64,000 nucleotides of DNA from Glaciecola sp041380235 (GTDB lineage Bacteria; Pseudomonadota; Gammaproteobacteria; Enterobacterales; Alteromonadaceae), in assembly GCF_041380235.1 (NCBI RefSeq), contig NZ_JBGIYY010000001.1, positions 310,001 to 374,000 of the forward strand, given 5' to 3'. The position numbers and the translations under genes were made by a program. Shown here in pieces: positions 26,049-35,294 of the stretch. Each line of letters begins with the position of its first letter. Positions within the stretch are counted from its first letter, which is position 1. Below the pieces are notes generated by a model. The model made no database searches. It worked only from the letters and a program-made list of their open reading frames with translations, and was not told where the DNA came from.

Positions 26049-26996
26049 ATGCAAACCGACAATCAACAGTCCGAAACTCAGGCTTTAGTGACAATAGGGG
26101 ATTGGATACGCTATACGATGAGTGAGTGCCATCGTAACGATGTGTATCTAGGTCACGGCACAGATAACATCTGGGATGAAGCTGAGCATTTGGTGTTTCA
26201 AGCCTTAGACCTGCCATTGCTGAGCTCGGCGGCACAAAAGGCTGTGATTTACCAAAGTCATTTACTTCCGAGTGAATGCGACAAACTTGAGCATTGGGTA
26301 AATCTGCGTGCCCATCACGCAAAGCCCTTGCCCTACATTAGTAATGTGGCATGGTTTGCGCAAATGCCTTTTTATGTTGACGAGCGTGTGCTGATTCCGC
26401 GCTCGCCTTTTGCCGAGCTAATAGAAAAACGTTTTGCACCTTTTTTGCCGAAGCATTTTGCTCCTTCCCATATCTTAGACATGTGTAGCGGAAGCGGATG
26501 TATTGCGATCGTATTGGCAAAAGCTTTTGAAGAGGCTGCCGTAGACGCCGTTGATATTGATATGGACGCCCTAGAGGTGGCTTCTATGAATATTGCAAAT
26601 TATCAGCTTGAAGAGCGCGTGTACCCGATACAATCAGATGTATATCATGAATTGGCTGGGCAGCAGTACGATTTGATTATCGCTAATCCACCGTATGTCG
26701 ACGCCCAAGACATGGCAGACTTACCGCAAGAGTATCATCATGAGCCGGAGCACGCTTTGGCATCAGGCGCAGATGGTTTAGACTTAAGCATGAAAATTGT
26801 TACGCGGGCGGTTGAACATTTATGTGATGACGGTTGGTTATTTGTAGAGGTAGGCAACAGCGAAGTGAATTTTGCATCGCGCTTTAACGACCTTCAGGTT
26901 ACTTGGGTAGAGCTAGAGCAGGGCGGCAGCGGCATTTTTGCGATAAGTAAAGCGCAACTGTTAGCGCAACAAGATATCTTAGATGAATTGGAGTAA
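26049..26996 (+). CDS. prmB: 50S ribosomal protein uL3 glutamine N5-methyltransferase
   Basis: A 315-residue SAM-dependent methyltransferase. The SAM loop ILDMCSGSGCIAIVLA sits near residue 140 and the substrate-glutamine motif ANPPYVDAQDM near residue 212, as in PrmB/PrmC. PrmB methylates Gln 150 of uL3. The PrmB subfamily rather than PrmC is indicated by position directly before aroC and divergent from smrB, as in E. coli. TAGGT precedes the ATG. aroC begins eight bases after the stop, so the two are co-transcribed. Confidence 0.92.
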   Translation: MQTDNQQSETQALVTIGDWIRYTMSECHRNDVYLGHGTDNIWDEAEHLVFQALDLPLLSSAAQKAVIYQSHLLPSECDKLEHWVNLRAHHAKPLPYISNVAWFAQMPFYVDERVLIPRSPFAELIEKRFAPFLPKHFAPSHILDMCSGSGCIAIVLAKAFEEAAVDAVDIDMDALEVASMNIANYQLEERVYPIQSDVYHELAGQQYDLIIANPPYVDAQDMADLPQEYHHEPEHALASGADGLDLSMKIVTRAVEHLCDDGWLFVEVGNSEVNFASRFNDLQVTWVELEQGGSGIFAISKAQLLAQQDILDELE

Positions 26997-27004
26997 ATAG
27001 TAGA

Positions 27005-28105
27005 ATGTCGGGAAATACCTTTGGAAAAATCTTTGCAGTAACGACATTTGGTGAAAGCCATGGTATCGCCATTGGCGGTGTTGTTGATGGTTGCCCTCCG
27101 GGCCTAGAGCTCAATGAGGAAGACCTGCAGGGTGATTTAGATAGACGAAAGCCCGGCACTTCACGATATACGACCGCTCGCAGAGAAGAAGATGAGGTAA
27201 AGATACTTTCTGGTGTATTTGAAGGTAAAACAACAGGCACTAGCATTGGCCTACTGATCAATAATACAGACCAACGTAGCCAAGACTATTCTAAAATCAA
27301 AGACGCTTTTAGGCCCGGCCATGCAGATTATACCTATCAACAAAAATTTGGCTTTCGTGACCATCGTGGCGGCGGTCGCTCTTCTGCACGCGAGACAGCG
27401 GTGCGGGTTGCTGCTGGCGGAATTGCCAAAAAGTATTTAAAACAGACCTATGGCATAGAAATAAGAGGATATCTGTCGCAACTTGGACCGATTGGAATAG
27501 ATAGTGTTGATCATGATATTACCAATACCAATCCATTTTTTTGCCCTGATGCGTCAAAGCTAGAAGCCCTTGATGCCTATATGCGCGATTTGAAAAAAGA
27601 AGGCAATTCCATTGGTGCGAAGGTCAGTGTGTCGGCAGTCAATGTACCGGTAGGCCTAGGGGAACCAGTATTTGACCGTTTAGACGCAGACATTGCACAT
27701 GCAATGATGGGTATTAATGCTGTAAAAGGCGTCGAAGTTGGAGATGGTTTTGATGTAATCACCCAGAAAGGTACTGATCATCGTGACCAAATGTCGCCTG
27801 ATGGTTTTCACACTAACCATAGCGGTGGGGTTCTAGGCGGTATTTCTACTGGGCAAGAGATTCTTGTGCATATGGCATTAAAACCTACCTCGAGTATTTC
27901 TATTTCTGGGGAAACCATTGATGCTCAGGGCAACCCGGCGGAAATCATCACGAAAGGCAGACACGATCCTTGTGTGGGAATTCGTGCAGTACCGATAGCA
28001 GAAGCGATGCTAGCGCTGGTATTAATGGATCATTTATTGCGTCATCGGGCACAAAATACTGGCATTGTATCGCCGACACCTGTGATACCAGGCCAGCGAA
28101 AATAG
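27005..28105 (+). CDS. aroC: chorismate synthase
   Basis: A 366-residue enzyme, full length. It starts MSGNTFGKIFAVTTFGESHG with signature GESHG, and has RPGHADYTYQQKFGFRDHRGGGRSSARET and GIRAVPIAEAMLALVLMDH further on. It eliminates phosphate from EPSP to give chorismate, using reduced FMN, in the shikimate pathway. It is the second gene of prmB-aroC, and a terminator hairpin follows the stop. Confidence 0.98.
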   Translation: MSGNTFGKIFAVTTFGESHGIAIGGVVDGCPPGLELNEEDLQGDLDRRKPGTSRYTTARREEDEVKILSGVFEGKTTGTSIGLLINNTDQRSQDYSKIKDAFRPGHADYTYQQKFGFRDHRGGGRSSARETAVRVAAGGIAKKYLKQTYGIEIRGYLSQLGPIGIDSVDHDITNTNPFFCPDASKLEALDAYMRDLKKEGNSIGAKVSVSAVNVPVGLGEPVFDRLDADIAHAMMGINAVKGVEVGDGFDVITQKGTDHRDQMSPDGFHTNHSGGVLGGISTGQEILVHMALKPTSSISISGETIDAQGNPAEIITKGRHDPCVGIRAVPIAEAMLALVLMDHLLRHRAQNTGIVSPTPVIPGQRK

Positions 28106-28110
28106 CCTAT

Positions 28111-28138
28111 AAAAAAAACCAGCGTATGCTGGGTTTTT
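28111..28138. terminator. bidirectional terminator between aroC and sodB
   Basis: An A-run, a short GC stem (CCAGC with GCTGG around a GTAT loop) and a T-run (GGGTTTTT) give a symmetric hairpin. It can end aroC on the plus strand and sodB on the minus strand. Confidence 0.75.
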
Positions 28139-28160
28139 AATATCTTGCGAAGAATCTCGC

Positions 28161-28742
28161 TTACGCGAAGTTGCTCGAGGCAAAATCCCAATTTGCTAGT
28201 GCCCAAAAACCTTCAAGGTAGTTTGGACGCACATTACGGTAATCGATGTAGTAAGCGTGCTCCCACAAATCTACTGTAAGCAGCGGTGTAAGACCATCTT
28301 CGGTGATCGGAGTACCGGCGTTGCTGGTATTGACGATGTCTAAACCGCCATCAGCAGTTTTGACTAACCAAGTCCAGCTAGCGCCAAAGTTATTTACTGC
28401 TTTGTCGTTAAATGCCGCTTTAAACTCTGCATAAGAACCCCACTTCGCACTAATAGCGTCAGCAAGTGCGCCACTTGGCTCACCGCCACCATTCGGGCTC
28501 AGGCTGTTCCAATAAAAAGTATGATTCCATACTTGAGCAGCGTTGTTAAATACACCACCATCGCTACTTTTTACAATTTCTTCCAGTGATTTGTTCGCTA
28601 AATCTGTTCCTTCGATCAAACCATTTAACTTCGTAACATAGGTTGCATGATGCTTGCCGTGATGAAAATCCAGCGTCTCTGCTGAGATGTGTGGTTCGAG
28701 TGCATTCTTTTCGTACGGAAGCGCCGGTAATTCAAAAGCCAT
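28161..28742 (-). CDS. sodB: iron superoxide dismutase
   Basis: A 193-residue Fe-type SOD. It begins MAFELPALPYEKNALEPHISAETLDFHHGKHH with the first metal histidines; NHTFYWNSL and the C-terminal signature DLWEHAYYIDYRNVRPNY provide the other ligands. Fe rather than Mn specificity is suggested by length and by FGASWTWLVK. It disproportionates superoxide in the cytoplasm. The flanking 237-base upstream region shares space with divergent grxD. No signal peptide is present. Confidence 0.96.
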   Translation of the reverse strand: MAFELPALPYEKNALEPHISAETLDFHHGKHHATYVTKLNGLIEGTDLANKSLEEIVKSSDGGVFNNAAQVWNHTFYWNSLSPNGGGEPSGALADAISAKWGSYAEFKAAFNDKAVNNFGASWTWLVKTADGGLDIVNTSNAGTPITEDGLTPLLTVDLWEHAYYIDYRNVRPNYLEGFWALANWDFASSNFA

Positions 28743-28980
28743 GTGTATTCTCCATTGTGTTTTTAGATATAGTTTGTATTTGAGGGCAAAATTTAAAATT
28801 TAAACCTTTTGCAGACAAAAACTAAAATAACTTGATCAGTCAGTGTAGTTATTTCGTATTTTACGCCAAACAAGATCACACTTATTTATGTTTTGGTATG
28901 AAATAAACACATACATCGCTTGATATTACTTAGCTTCACCCATACCCTTTATACAATGCAAATTACCAAACGGTTGAAAC

Positions 28981-29316
28981 ATGGAAACGATAGATAAAAT
29001 TAAAGAACAAATCAGTGAAAACCCGATCCTTCTTTACATGAAAGGATCGCCAAAACTGCCCAACTGCGGATTCTCTGCTCAGGCAACGCAAGCTTTGATG
29101 TCTTGCGGCGAGCAATTTGCTTACGTAGATATTCTACAAAATCCTGACATTCGTGCAGAATTGCCGAAGTATGCCGATTGGCCAACGTTTCCCCAGCTCT
29201 GGGTAAAAGGCGAATTGATTGGCGGCTGCGATATTATTCTAGAAATGTTTCAACAGGGCGAACTACAAACCCTGATTAAAGAAGCAGTAGGTGGCGATAG
29301 CGCAAAGCAAGAGTAG
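28981..29316 (+). CDS. grxD: monothiol glutaredoxin Grx4
   Basis: A 111-residue CGFS-type glutaredoxin. The motif PNCGFSAQA (near residue 30) carries the single active cysteine; WPTFPQLWVKGELIGGCDI binds glutathione. It carries or transfers [2Fe-2S] clusters and works with BolA. ATG 28981 follows a TATACAAT -10-like element (28951-28958). It has a strong terminator. Confidence 0.96.
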   Translation: METIDKIKEQISENPILLYMKGSPKLPNCGFSAQATQALMSCGEQFAYVDILQNPDIRAELPKYADWPTFPQLWVKGELIGGCDIILEMFQQGELQTLIKEAVGGDSAKQE

Positions 29317-29335
29317 GGCTGTCACTATAGATACT

Positions 29336-29368
29336 AAAAGGCCGAAGCAATAAGCTTCGGCCTTTTTT
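29336..29368 (+). terminator. rho-independent terminator after grxD
   Basis: AAAAGGCCGAAGC (29336-29348) pairs with GCTTCGGCCTTTT (29354-29366) around a five-base loop and is followed by further T residues. Confidence 0.9.
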
Positions 29369-29403
29369 GTGTTTCAACACAATTGGACAGGACGTTAAGT
29401 TAA

Positions 29404-29598
29404 CTAACCGACGTCTTTGAATAAACTCTCGTCAATGATCGTCTGGTCAATAATCGAGACGGCCATATCAATGCATGTGCCGCACTGAGAGCCCACACCC
29501 AATTGATTTTTTAAGTCGCGAATATTGCCGACGCTATTACTACGTACAGCATTTTCAATTTGCTTATCGGTTATGCCGTGGCACATACAAACAAACAT
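29404..29598 (-). CDS. bfd: bacterioferritin-associated ferredoxin (Bfd)
   Basis: A 64-residue [2Fe-2S] protein with cysteines arranged as CMC at residues 4-6 and CGTC near residues 39-42, the Bfd pattern. In E. coli and Pseudomonas, Bfd reduces bacterioferritin to release stored iron and is induced in iron starvation. A Fur-like box lies just upstream. No bacterioferritin gene is next to it here. Confidence 0.93.
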   Translation of the reverse strand: MFVCMCHGITDKQIENAVRSNSVGNIRDLKNQLGVGSQCGTCIDMAVSIIDQTIIDESLFKDVG

Positions 29599-29621
29599 TG
29601 GCGTCCTTATTTAATAACAGT

Positions 29622-29640
29622 GCAAATGATAATAATTGTT
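29622..29640 (-). promoter_or_regulatory. Fur-like box upstream of bfd
   Basis: The stretch ATGATAATAATTGTTATTA (29626-29644) contains the Fur core ATGATAAT and, by my alignment to the 19-base consensus at 29622-29640, 14 matches. It lies 24-42 bases upstream of the bfd ATG, as expected for iron repression. Confidence 0.65.
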
Positions 29641-29717
29641 ATTAAGATTAAACGCAAGCTTATTTTTATGTTCGTTTTGATTAGTAAGGGGGAAAACTCA
29701 AAAACAGCATATACACC

Positions 29718-30356
29718 TTATTCTGGCTCTTTAGTTAAGGGCCAACCGCCTAATAATTGATAGCGGTTAACCATGTAACAGAACAGCTCTGCCGTTTTTT
29801 GCGTGTCATAGAGCGCGCTATGAGCCTCCGACGGTTTAAACTCAATACCAGCGGCCTCACAAGCTTTAATTAATACTGTTTGCCCAACAGTTAGTGCCGC
29901 AAGGCTGGTGGTGTCGAACGAAACAAAGGGATGAAACGGACTGCGTTTAATATTTTCTCTTGCTAAAGCCGCATTGACAAAGCTCTGATCAAAGGTTGCG
30001 TTGTGCGCAACAATCACACTGCGTTGACAGTCCGCTTCTTTTTGCTCTTTGCGAATATGTTTACACAATGATTTAAATACTTCGTCCTCTGGAAGGGCTC
30101 CGCGCAGTGCACAAAACGGGTCGATACCGTTAAAGTCTATTGCCGCCTTTTCAATGTTTGCGCCTTCAAAGGGTTCAACGTGCTCATGAAATACCGAATC
30201 AATTACCAGTTCACCGCTGTGGTTCATTTTAAGCGTTATCGCGGCGATTTCTAATATGGCATCAGTTTGTGCATTAAAACCAGCGGTCTCAATATCGATC
30301 ACAACTGGAAAATATCCGCGAAAGCGTTGCGCTAACGTCGGGTTTGAATCACTCAT
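29718..30356 (-). CDS. rnt: ribonuclease T
   Basis: A 212-residue DEDDh exonuclease. The motifs are VVIDIETAGFNAQTDAILEIAA (Exo I, D and E), IVAHNATFDQSFVNAAL (Exo II) and EAHSALYDTQKTAELF (Exo III, with His and Asp). RNase T trims 3' ends of tRNA and other stable RNAs as a dimer. It is divergent from motY by 108 bases, a pairing also known in Vibrio. Confidence 0.96.
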   Translation of the reverse strand: MSDSNPTLAQRFRGYFPVVIDIETAGFNAQTDAILEIAAITLKMNHSGELVIDSVFHEHVEPFEGANIEKAAIDFNGIDPFCALRGALPEDEVFKSLCKHIRKEQKEADCQRSVIVAHNATFDQSFVNAALARENIKRSPFHPFVSFDTTSLAALTVGQTVLIKACEAAGIEFKPSEAHSALYDTQKTAELFCYMVNRYQLLGGWPLTKEPE

Positions 30357-30464
30357 AATTACTTAACTTGTTTCATCATAACAATAGTATGCCCAAGTTA
30401 GCCTAGGAGCGCTAAACCTTTTATTAAAAAGGCCGATAAATCCCACAAGAAACTGGGGATTAGT

Positions 30465-31343
30465 ATGCACAAAATTATTCAAAAAATAGCTACGACTGTT
30501 GTCTTATTAAGCACTGTAGCCACAAGCACGGCGGCGGTTAGGCAGTATCAAGTCGATATTGAGTCGTCTGAATGGCTACTCGCATCGCAGACACGACTCA
30601 AATGTGAACTGAGTCATGAAATCCCAGGTTATGGAAGGGCTTCGTTTACCAGTGAAGCGTCTAAGATGCTGAATATGGAGTTTTACTTAGATATGCTGCG
30701 CTTACCAAATCGTTACGATGTTGCCACGGTATACTCAATGCCCCCGCGTTGGATGCCTGGTGTCAGTAAACGACAAATCGCGCAAATGGATCTTCGTAAA
30801 CAATATGATGGTGATTTGCCCTCTGACTCTGCGTGGCAGATGTTAACAGAGCTAGAAAAAGGATTTTGGCCGACTATTCACTACAATGACTGGCTTAATC
30901 CTAATGATGGTGTTGCCGTTGCGCTCAATGCGAGTCAATTTCAAGATTCATATCATGCCTTTAGTCGCTGTATTTCGAATTTGCTACCTTATAGCTTTGA
31001 AGATATTGCCTACACTGTCTTGGCCTATAAAAAGAACAGTGCGGAGTTAACCTCTTATTCTCAGCGCAGATTAGATATGATTGGTGAATACCTTAAAGAA
31101 GATTTAGATTTAGAGCTAGTGCTGCTTGACGGCTATACTGATAGCTATGGTGGTTCATGGAACAATGAGCAGTTATCCATTCGCCGGGCAAATGAAGTAA
31201 GAGATTATTTTTCGGCATTGGGTCTAGATACCGACCGCATTGAAGTAGTGGGACACGGAGAAAAACGCCACTCATCGCCAAATGATACCCGCCTCGACAG
31301 AGCCAAAAATAGACGAGTTGTGGTCAGACTTGAAAAAAGCTAA
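30465..31343 (+). CDS. motY: sodium-type polar flagellar motor protein MotY
   Basis: A 292-residue periplasmic protein with a signal peptide ending TSTAA. The N-terminal MotY domain shows LKCELSHEIPGYGRASF and FSRCISNLLPYSFEDIAYTVL, which closely match Vibrio MotY as I remember it; the C-terminal OmpA-like peptidoglycan-binding domain has DGYTDSYG and LDRAKNRRVV. MotY forms the T-ring that holds PomAB stators around the sodium-driven flagellar motor. The cell therefore probably has a sodium-driven polar flagellum, although other flagellar genes are outside the window. Confidence 0.95.
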   Translation: MHKIIQKIATTVVLLSTVATSTAAVRQYQVDIESSEWLLASQTRLKCELSHEIPGYGRASFTSEASKMLNMEFYLDMLRLPNRYDVATVYSMPPRWMPGVSKRQIAQMDLRKQYDGDLPSDSAWQMLTELEKGFWPTIHYNDWLNPNDGVAVALNASQFQDSYHAFSRCISNLLPYSFEDIAYTVLAYKKNSAELTSYSQRRLDMIGEYLKEDLDLELVLLDGYTDSYGGSWNNEQLSIRRANEVRDYFSALGLDTDRIEVVGHGEKRHSSPNDTRLDRAKNRRVVVRLEKS

Positions 31344-31377
31344 GTAAGCTAAGTAGTAAGGCACTAACCAAAGTAAG

Positions 31378-31413
31378 CGATGCTAAATTTCAAGGGTTTA
31401 GTATCGTTTTTTT
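31378..31413 (+). terminator. terminator after motY
   Basis: CGATGCTAAAT (31378-31388) pairs with GTTTAGTATCG (31396-31406) with two G-T wobbles, followed by seven T residues. It also separates motY from the convergent kinase gene. Confidence 0.85.
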
Positions 31414-31424
31414 GTTTTTGAACT

Positions 31425-33764
31425 CTATTTTATGAGTGCAGCAAGTTTCTTTATCAATACAGATTTATCAAGCGGCTTGGCAATGTAGTCATCCATACCA
31501 GCATCTAAACATTTTTGTCGGTCACCGACCATTGCGTTTGCTGTTAGTGCGATAATTGGTATCGAAGCATACTTGTCCATTGCCGGAAAGCTACGTATAG
31601 TTCGAGTGGTTTCATAGCCATCTAAACGGGGCATCTGACAGTCAAGTAATATGAGGTCAAAGTGGTCTTCGGTGTGAGACTTGAGTGTCTCAAGGGCTGT
31701 AATTCCGTCATCGGCAAGGGCATAGCTGAGTCCAAGTTGAGTCAACATGGTGGTAATGATGACCTGATTGATCTCGTTATCTTCTACAACCAAAATATGG
31801 CTAGCCTTAAGTGCAGGGAAGTCATGCTCGATAAACTCTGCTCGAGAATGCCGGTCTGTTTGAATATTTTCACTTTGATTGAGTGTAAAAGGTAGCTGTA
31901 AAGTGAAAGTAGAGCCTTTTCCCCGCTGACTTGAAACACTTATCTTACCGCCCATAAGCATCGCCAGTTCATTGGAAATTGAAAGACCTAAACCCGTACC
32001 TTGTGAGCGTTTTGTTGAACTAGAATCAAGCTGCTCAAAAGGCGAAAACAACTGCGATACTTTATCTTCATCGATACCGCAACCTGTATCAATAACCGAA
32101 CATACAAAAACAATTTGTTGAGCGCTTTCAGCTTTTAATTTGGCGCGTATAGTAATCCCGCCACTATCAGTAAATTTTAGCGCATTGCTGAGCAAATTAT
32201 AAAGTATCTGCTTTAGCCTGATCTCATCGCCAACCACTAAGCTCGAGTCTATAGATTGGGTTTTAAAGTCTAAGTATAGGCCCTTTTCATTCGCTTGAAG
32301 TCTATATCCGCTCATAAGATCGTTGAGCAGAATGTTAAGATTAAAACTTTGATTTTGTAATACAACTTTACCGGCTTCAATTTTTGAAAAGTCTAAAATG
32401 TCACCAATAATGGTCAAAAGATGAATAGAAGTGCTTTTTGCCAAATCTAGATAGCGTTCAAAATCAGCTGTATTTGTTTGGTCTTGATATTGACGATTTA
32501 TATCGCCCATAATATCTATTAAGCCCATAATACCGGAAATAGGCGTGCGAATTTCATGGCTCATGTTCGCTAAAAATACACTTTTTTGAATGTCTGCAGC
32601 CTTAGCTTTTTGCGCCATCGTTTTTGCTAATATGGCATTTTCTTGAGCCGCATTTTTAGCTTGTTCCAAAGCCGTTTTTGCGCGTTCTGATTCGGTCAGG
32701 TCGATATTTACACCAGTAGCTTTGGTCGGGACGCCATTGTCATCGTAACTGGCTGCTGCCATGCCTAAAATGTGCTTAGTTTCCCCGGCGTCGGTCAGTA
32801 TTCGAAAAGTATGATTGAAATACGCGTGTGAGTTCATCGCCTGTTCAAATATAGCTTGTGCTTGGTCCAGATCGTCGGGGTGAACGAGGTTTCTCCAGTC
32901 TTGAAAGGACAAACCTGAAGTATCTACTGGCTTTCCAAAAATTTGCAGAAGTCGTTCATCCCATACCAAACTATCAGAAGCAAAGTCATACTCCCAAACA
33001 CCAATTTCTGCCGCTTCAAGCGCGAGCATAGTGCGCTGCTCTAGTGACTGGCGAGACGCTTCATCTTCTTTAGCTTTTGTTAAATCTTTGAAGGTCCCGA
33101 AGCTTCGTACTACTTTTCCGTCATGGATTTCTGAGAACCCTTGAGCATTTACGGTGAGCTCGTTGCCCTTGTCGGTGATAAATTGCAGATCTAGGTTATA
33201 AGGCGCTCCGGTAGTTTCTAAAATGTCTAAGGCATTTAATAATGGTTGCACCGACACTTCAGGATAAAACCTGAGGCCATCTTCTATATTGGGCTTAAAC
33301 GTTGCGCTATCGGTTTCGTGAATATCATGCACTTTTTGTGACCAATATAGTACCTTAGTAGAGAGGTCAATTTCCCAGTAGCCTGTATCGGTAACTTTTT
33401 CGATAGCGTGCAGTGCAGACGATACGCGTTTTTGTTCGGATACATCCTCGCCCATAAAAAACAACTCTTGAGAATCGCTAGAGTAAGCCCATTGCCATTT
33501 GCACCATAGGTAACTGCCGTCGGATTTTTTCCAGCGATGGGTATGTTGGATATTGGGTGAGCCAAAGTGCCTATCTAACAAGCGTGTTACCTGTTGCAAA
33601 TCCTCTACATGAAAGAAATCGTAAATACTTTTGTTAATAAGTAGCTCAAAGTCAATCCCACTTGCACTGGCGGCAAATTTGTTTGCGTCCAAAATTTTAC
33701 CCGTGTCAGAGCACCTTAGGTAGATATATTGCATGTGTTCGAAAAATTTGCTGGTTGTTATCAT
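31425..33764 (-). CDS. cytoplasmic hybrid sensor histidine kinase with three PAS domains and a receiver
   Basis: A 779-residue protein without membrane spans. PAS-like domains lie at about residues 10-112, 120-232 and 245-358, then a short coiled coil. HisKA holds FLANMSHEIRTP with phospho-acceptor His 403. HATPase_c has N-box NLLSNALKF (about 523-531), DTGCGID and GTGLGLS (about 589). The C-terminal receiver has VVEDNEINQ and LILLDCQMPRLDG with Asp 708. No Hpt domain is present, so relay to a separate Hpt protein is expected; the orphan at 17937-18491 is a candidate. No response regulator adjoins it. The signal is unknown. Confidence 0.92.
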   Translation of the reverse strand: MITTSKFFEHMQYIYLRCSDTGKILDANKFAASASGIDFELLINKSIYDFFHVEDLQQVTRLLDRHFGSPNIQHTHRWKKSDGSYLWCKWQWAYSSDSQELFFMGEDVSEQKRVSSALHAIEKVTDTGYWEIDLSTKVLYWSQKVHDIHETDSATFKPNIEDGLRFYPEVSVQPLLNALDILETTGAPYNLDLQFITDKGNELTVNAQGFSEIHDGKVVRSFGTFKDLTKAKEDEASRQSLEQRTMLALEAAEIGVWEYDFASDSLVWDERLLQIFGKPVDTSGLSFQDWRNLVHPDDLDQAQAIFEQAMNSHAYFNHTFRILTDAGETKHILGMAAASYDDNGVPTKATGVNIDLTESERAKTALEQAKNAAQENAILAKTMAQKAKAADIQKSVFLANMSHEIRTPISGIMGLIDIMGDINRQYQDQTNTADFERYLDLAKSTSIHLLTIIGDILDFSKIEAGKVVLQNQSFNLNILLNDLMSGYRLQANEKGLYLDFKTQSIDSSLVVGDEIRLKQILYNLLSNALKFTDSGGITIRAKLKAESAQQIVFVCSVIDTGCGIDEDKVSQLFSPFEQLDSSSTKRSQGTGLGLSISNELAMLMGGKISVSSQRGKGSTFTLQLPFTLNQSENIQTDRHSRAEFIEHDFPALKASHILVVEDNEINQVIITTMLTQLGLSYALADDGITALETLKSHTEDHFDLILLDCQMPRLDGYETTRTIRSFPAMDKYASIPIIALTANAMVGDRQKCLDAGMDDYIAKPLDKSVLIKKLAALIK

Positions 33765-33960
33765 CTATTGCTCAGCGTTTGGGGATCTTAACTAACTTAA
33801 GTTAACGGCTTTAAAGTAAAATGCATGAACTTGTGAAGCTAAAGATAGTAGTTAATCTGCAAAGCTGCATACTAATAAACATTTACTTTGGCTTTTGGGT
33901 GTGAAAATCGAATAATGTTGCCAAGTAAGGTGGGGCGATTTTAAGTGCAAAATAGAGGTT

Positions 33961-34599
33961 TTAGTCGTCATCTAACTTGCCTTTAAACTCACAAAGATCT
34001 TCGATAATACAGCTGCCACAGCGTGGTTTTCGAGCGATACAGGTATAGCGTCCATGCAGTATTAACCAATGATGCACATCTACTTTAAATTCTTTGGGAA
34101 CAACCTTTAGTAGCTTTTCTTCGACTTTATCAACGTTTTTGCCCATGGCAAGTTTAGTGCGATTGCTAACCCTAAAAATGTGTGTGTCTACTGCAATGGT
34201 TGGCCAACCAAAGGCTGTGTTGAGAACAACGTTCGCGGTTTTCCGTCCAACTCCTGGCAAGGCTTCGAGAGCCTCTCTATTTTCCGGTACAATCGACTGG
34301 TATTGATCTTTGAGAATACGGCAGGTTTCCAGTACATTTTTTGCTTTGGAATTAAACAAACCAATGGTCTTAATATAAGATTTAAGGCCATCCAAACCTA
34401 AGGCATAGATGCTTTCAGGCGTGTTAGCGACGGGAAAGAGTTTATCAGTGGCTTTATTTACCCCAACATCGGTTGCTTGAGCAGATAAAATTACGGCGAT
34501 TAAGAGTTCAAAAGGACTGGAGTAATTAAGCTCAGTCGTGGGGTGGGGGTTGTTTTCCCGAAGGCGCGAAAGCATTTCATAACGTTTTGCCTGATTCAT
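33961..34599 (-). CDS. nth: endonuclease III
   Basis: A 212-residue DNA glycosylase/AP lyase for oxidised pyrimidines. The helix-hairpin-helix ALPGVGRKTANVVLNTAF contains the catalytic lysine; VDTHIFRVSNR has the catalytic aspartate. The C-terminal [4Fe-4S] site reads CIARKPRCGSCIIEDLC. ATG overlaps the rnfE stop by four bases, so nth is the last gene of rnf-nth, as in E. coli rsx-nth. Confidence 0.97.
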   Translation of the reverse strand: MNQAKRYEMLSRLRENNPHPTTELNYSSPFELLIAVILSAQATDVGVNKATDKLFPVANTPESIYALGLDGLKSYIKTIGLFNSKAKNVLETCRILKDQYQSIVPENREALEALPGVGRKTANVVLNTAFGWPTIAVDTHIFRVSNRTKLAMGKNVDKVEEKLLKVVPKEFKVDVHHWLILHGRYTCIARKPRCGSCIIEDLCEFKGKLDDD

Positions 34600-35294
34600 A
34601 AATCTGTGCCCGTAACACGTGCTCGCTGCACTACTTTTTTGTTTGCATGGGCCTCGCGCTTAGCGATAACATCGTCGATAATATTTTTTGCGGCTATTAA
34701 CAGACCCATACCTAAAAATGCGCCGGGGGGCAAAATGGCTAACAAAAAGTTTGATTCAGTGGTAAAAATTTGAATTTCTAATGCCGTCGCCCAATCTCCC
34801 AGCAATAACTCGGCTCCGGCCAGCAGCGTGCCATATCCTAATACTTCGCGCATTCCACCAAGCACCACCAATATCAGAGTAAAGCCCAAGCCCATCGCTA
34901 GTCCGTCAAAGGCCGCAAAAGGTACGGGGTTTTTTGAAGCGTAGGCTTCCGCACGGCCGATAATGGCGCAGTTGGTGACAATCAACGGAATGAAGATGCC
35001 TAAGGCTTGATAGAGCTCAAATGTATAAGCATGCATCACCAGTTCGACGATGGTCACAAAAGCCGCAATGATCATAACAAAGATTGGAATGCGGATCTCA
35101 TTGGGAACAAAGTTACGCACCAGCGACACGGTAATATTTGAGCCGAGTAACACTAGGGTAGTGGCTAAACCTAAACCTAGGCCGTTGACGACCGTTCCGG
35201 TGACAGCCAGCAGTGGACACAAGCCCAGCAGTTGCACAATGGCGGGATTGTTTTTCCAAAGTCCCTGAATGCCTAAATTTTTATATTCATTCAT
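34596..35294 (-). CDS. rnfE: Rnf/Rsx electron transport complex subunit E
   Basis: A 232-residue, six-helix membrane protein. It starts MNEYKNLGIQGLWKNNPAIVQLLGLCPLLAVT, where NxxxVQLLGLCPLLAVT is the conserved cysteine-containing motif shared with RnfA; CAIIGRAEAYASKN is the second one. RnfA and RnfE are pseudo-symmetric and hold an intramembrane [2Fe-2S] cluster. ATG 35294 is chosen because it overlaps the rnfG stop by eight bases; ten residues upstream in frame are rnfG overlap. Confidence 0.95.
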   Translation of the reverse strand: MNEYKNLGIQGLWKNNPAIVQLLGLCPLLAVTGTVVNGLGLGLATTLVLLGSNITVSLVRNFVPNEIRIPIFVMIIAAFVTIVELVMHAYTFELYQALGIFIPLIVTNCAIIGRAEAYASKNPVPFAAFDGLAMGLGFTLILVVLGGMREVLGYGTLLAGAELLLGDWATALEIQIFTTESNFLLAILPPGAFLGMGLLIAAKNIIDDVIAKREAHANKKVVQRARVTGTDL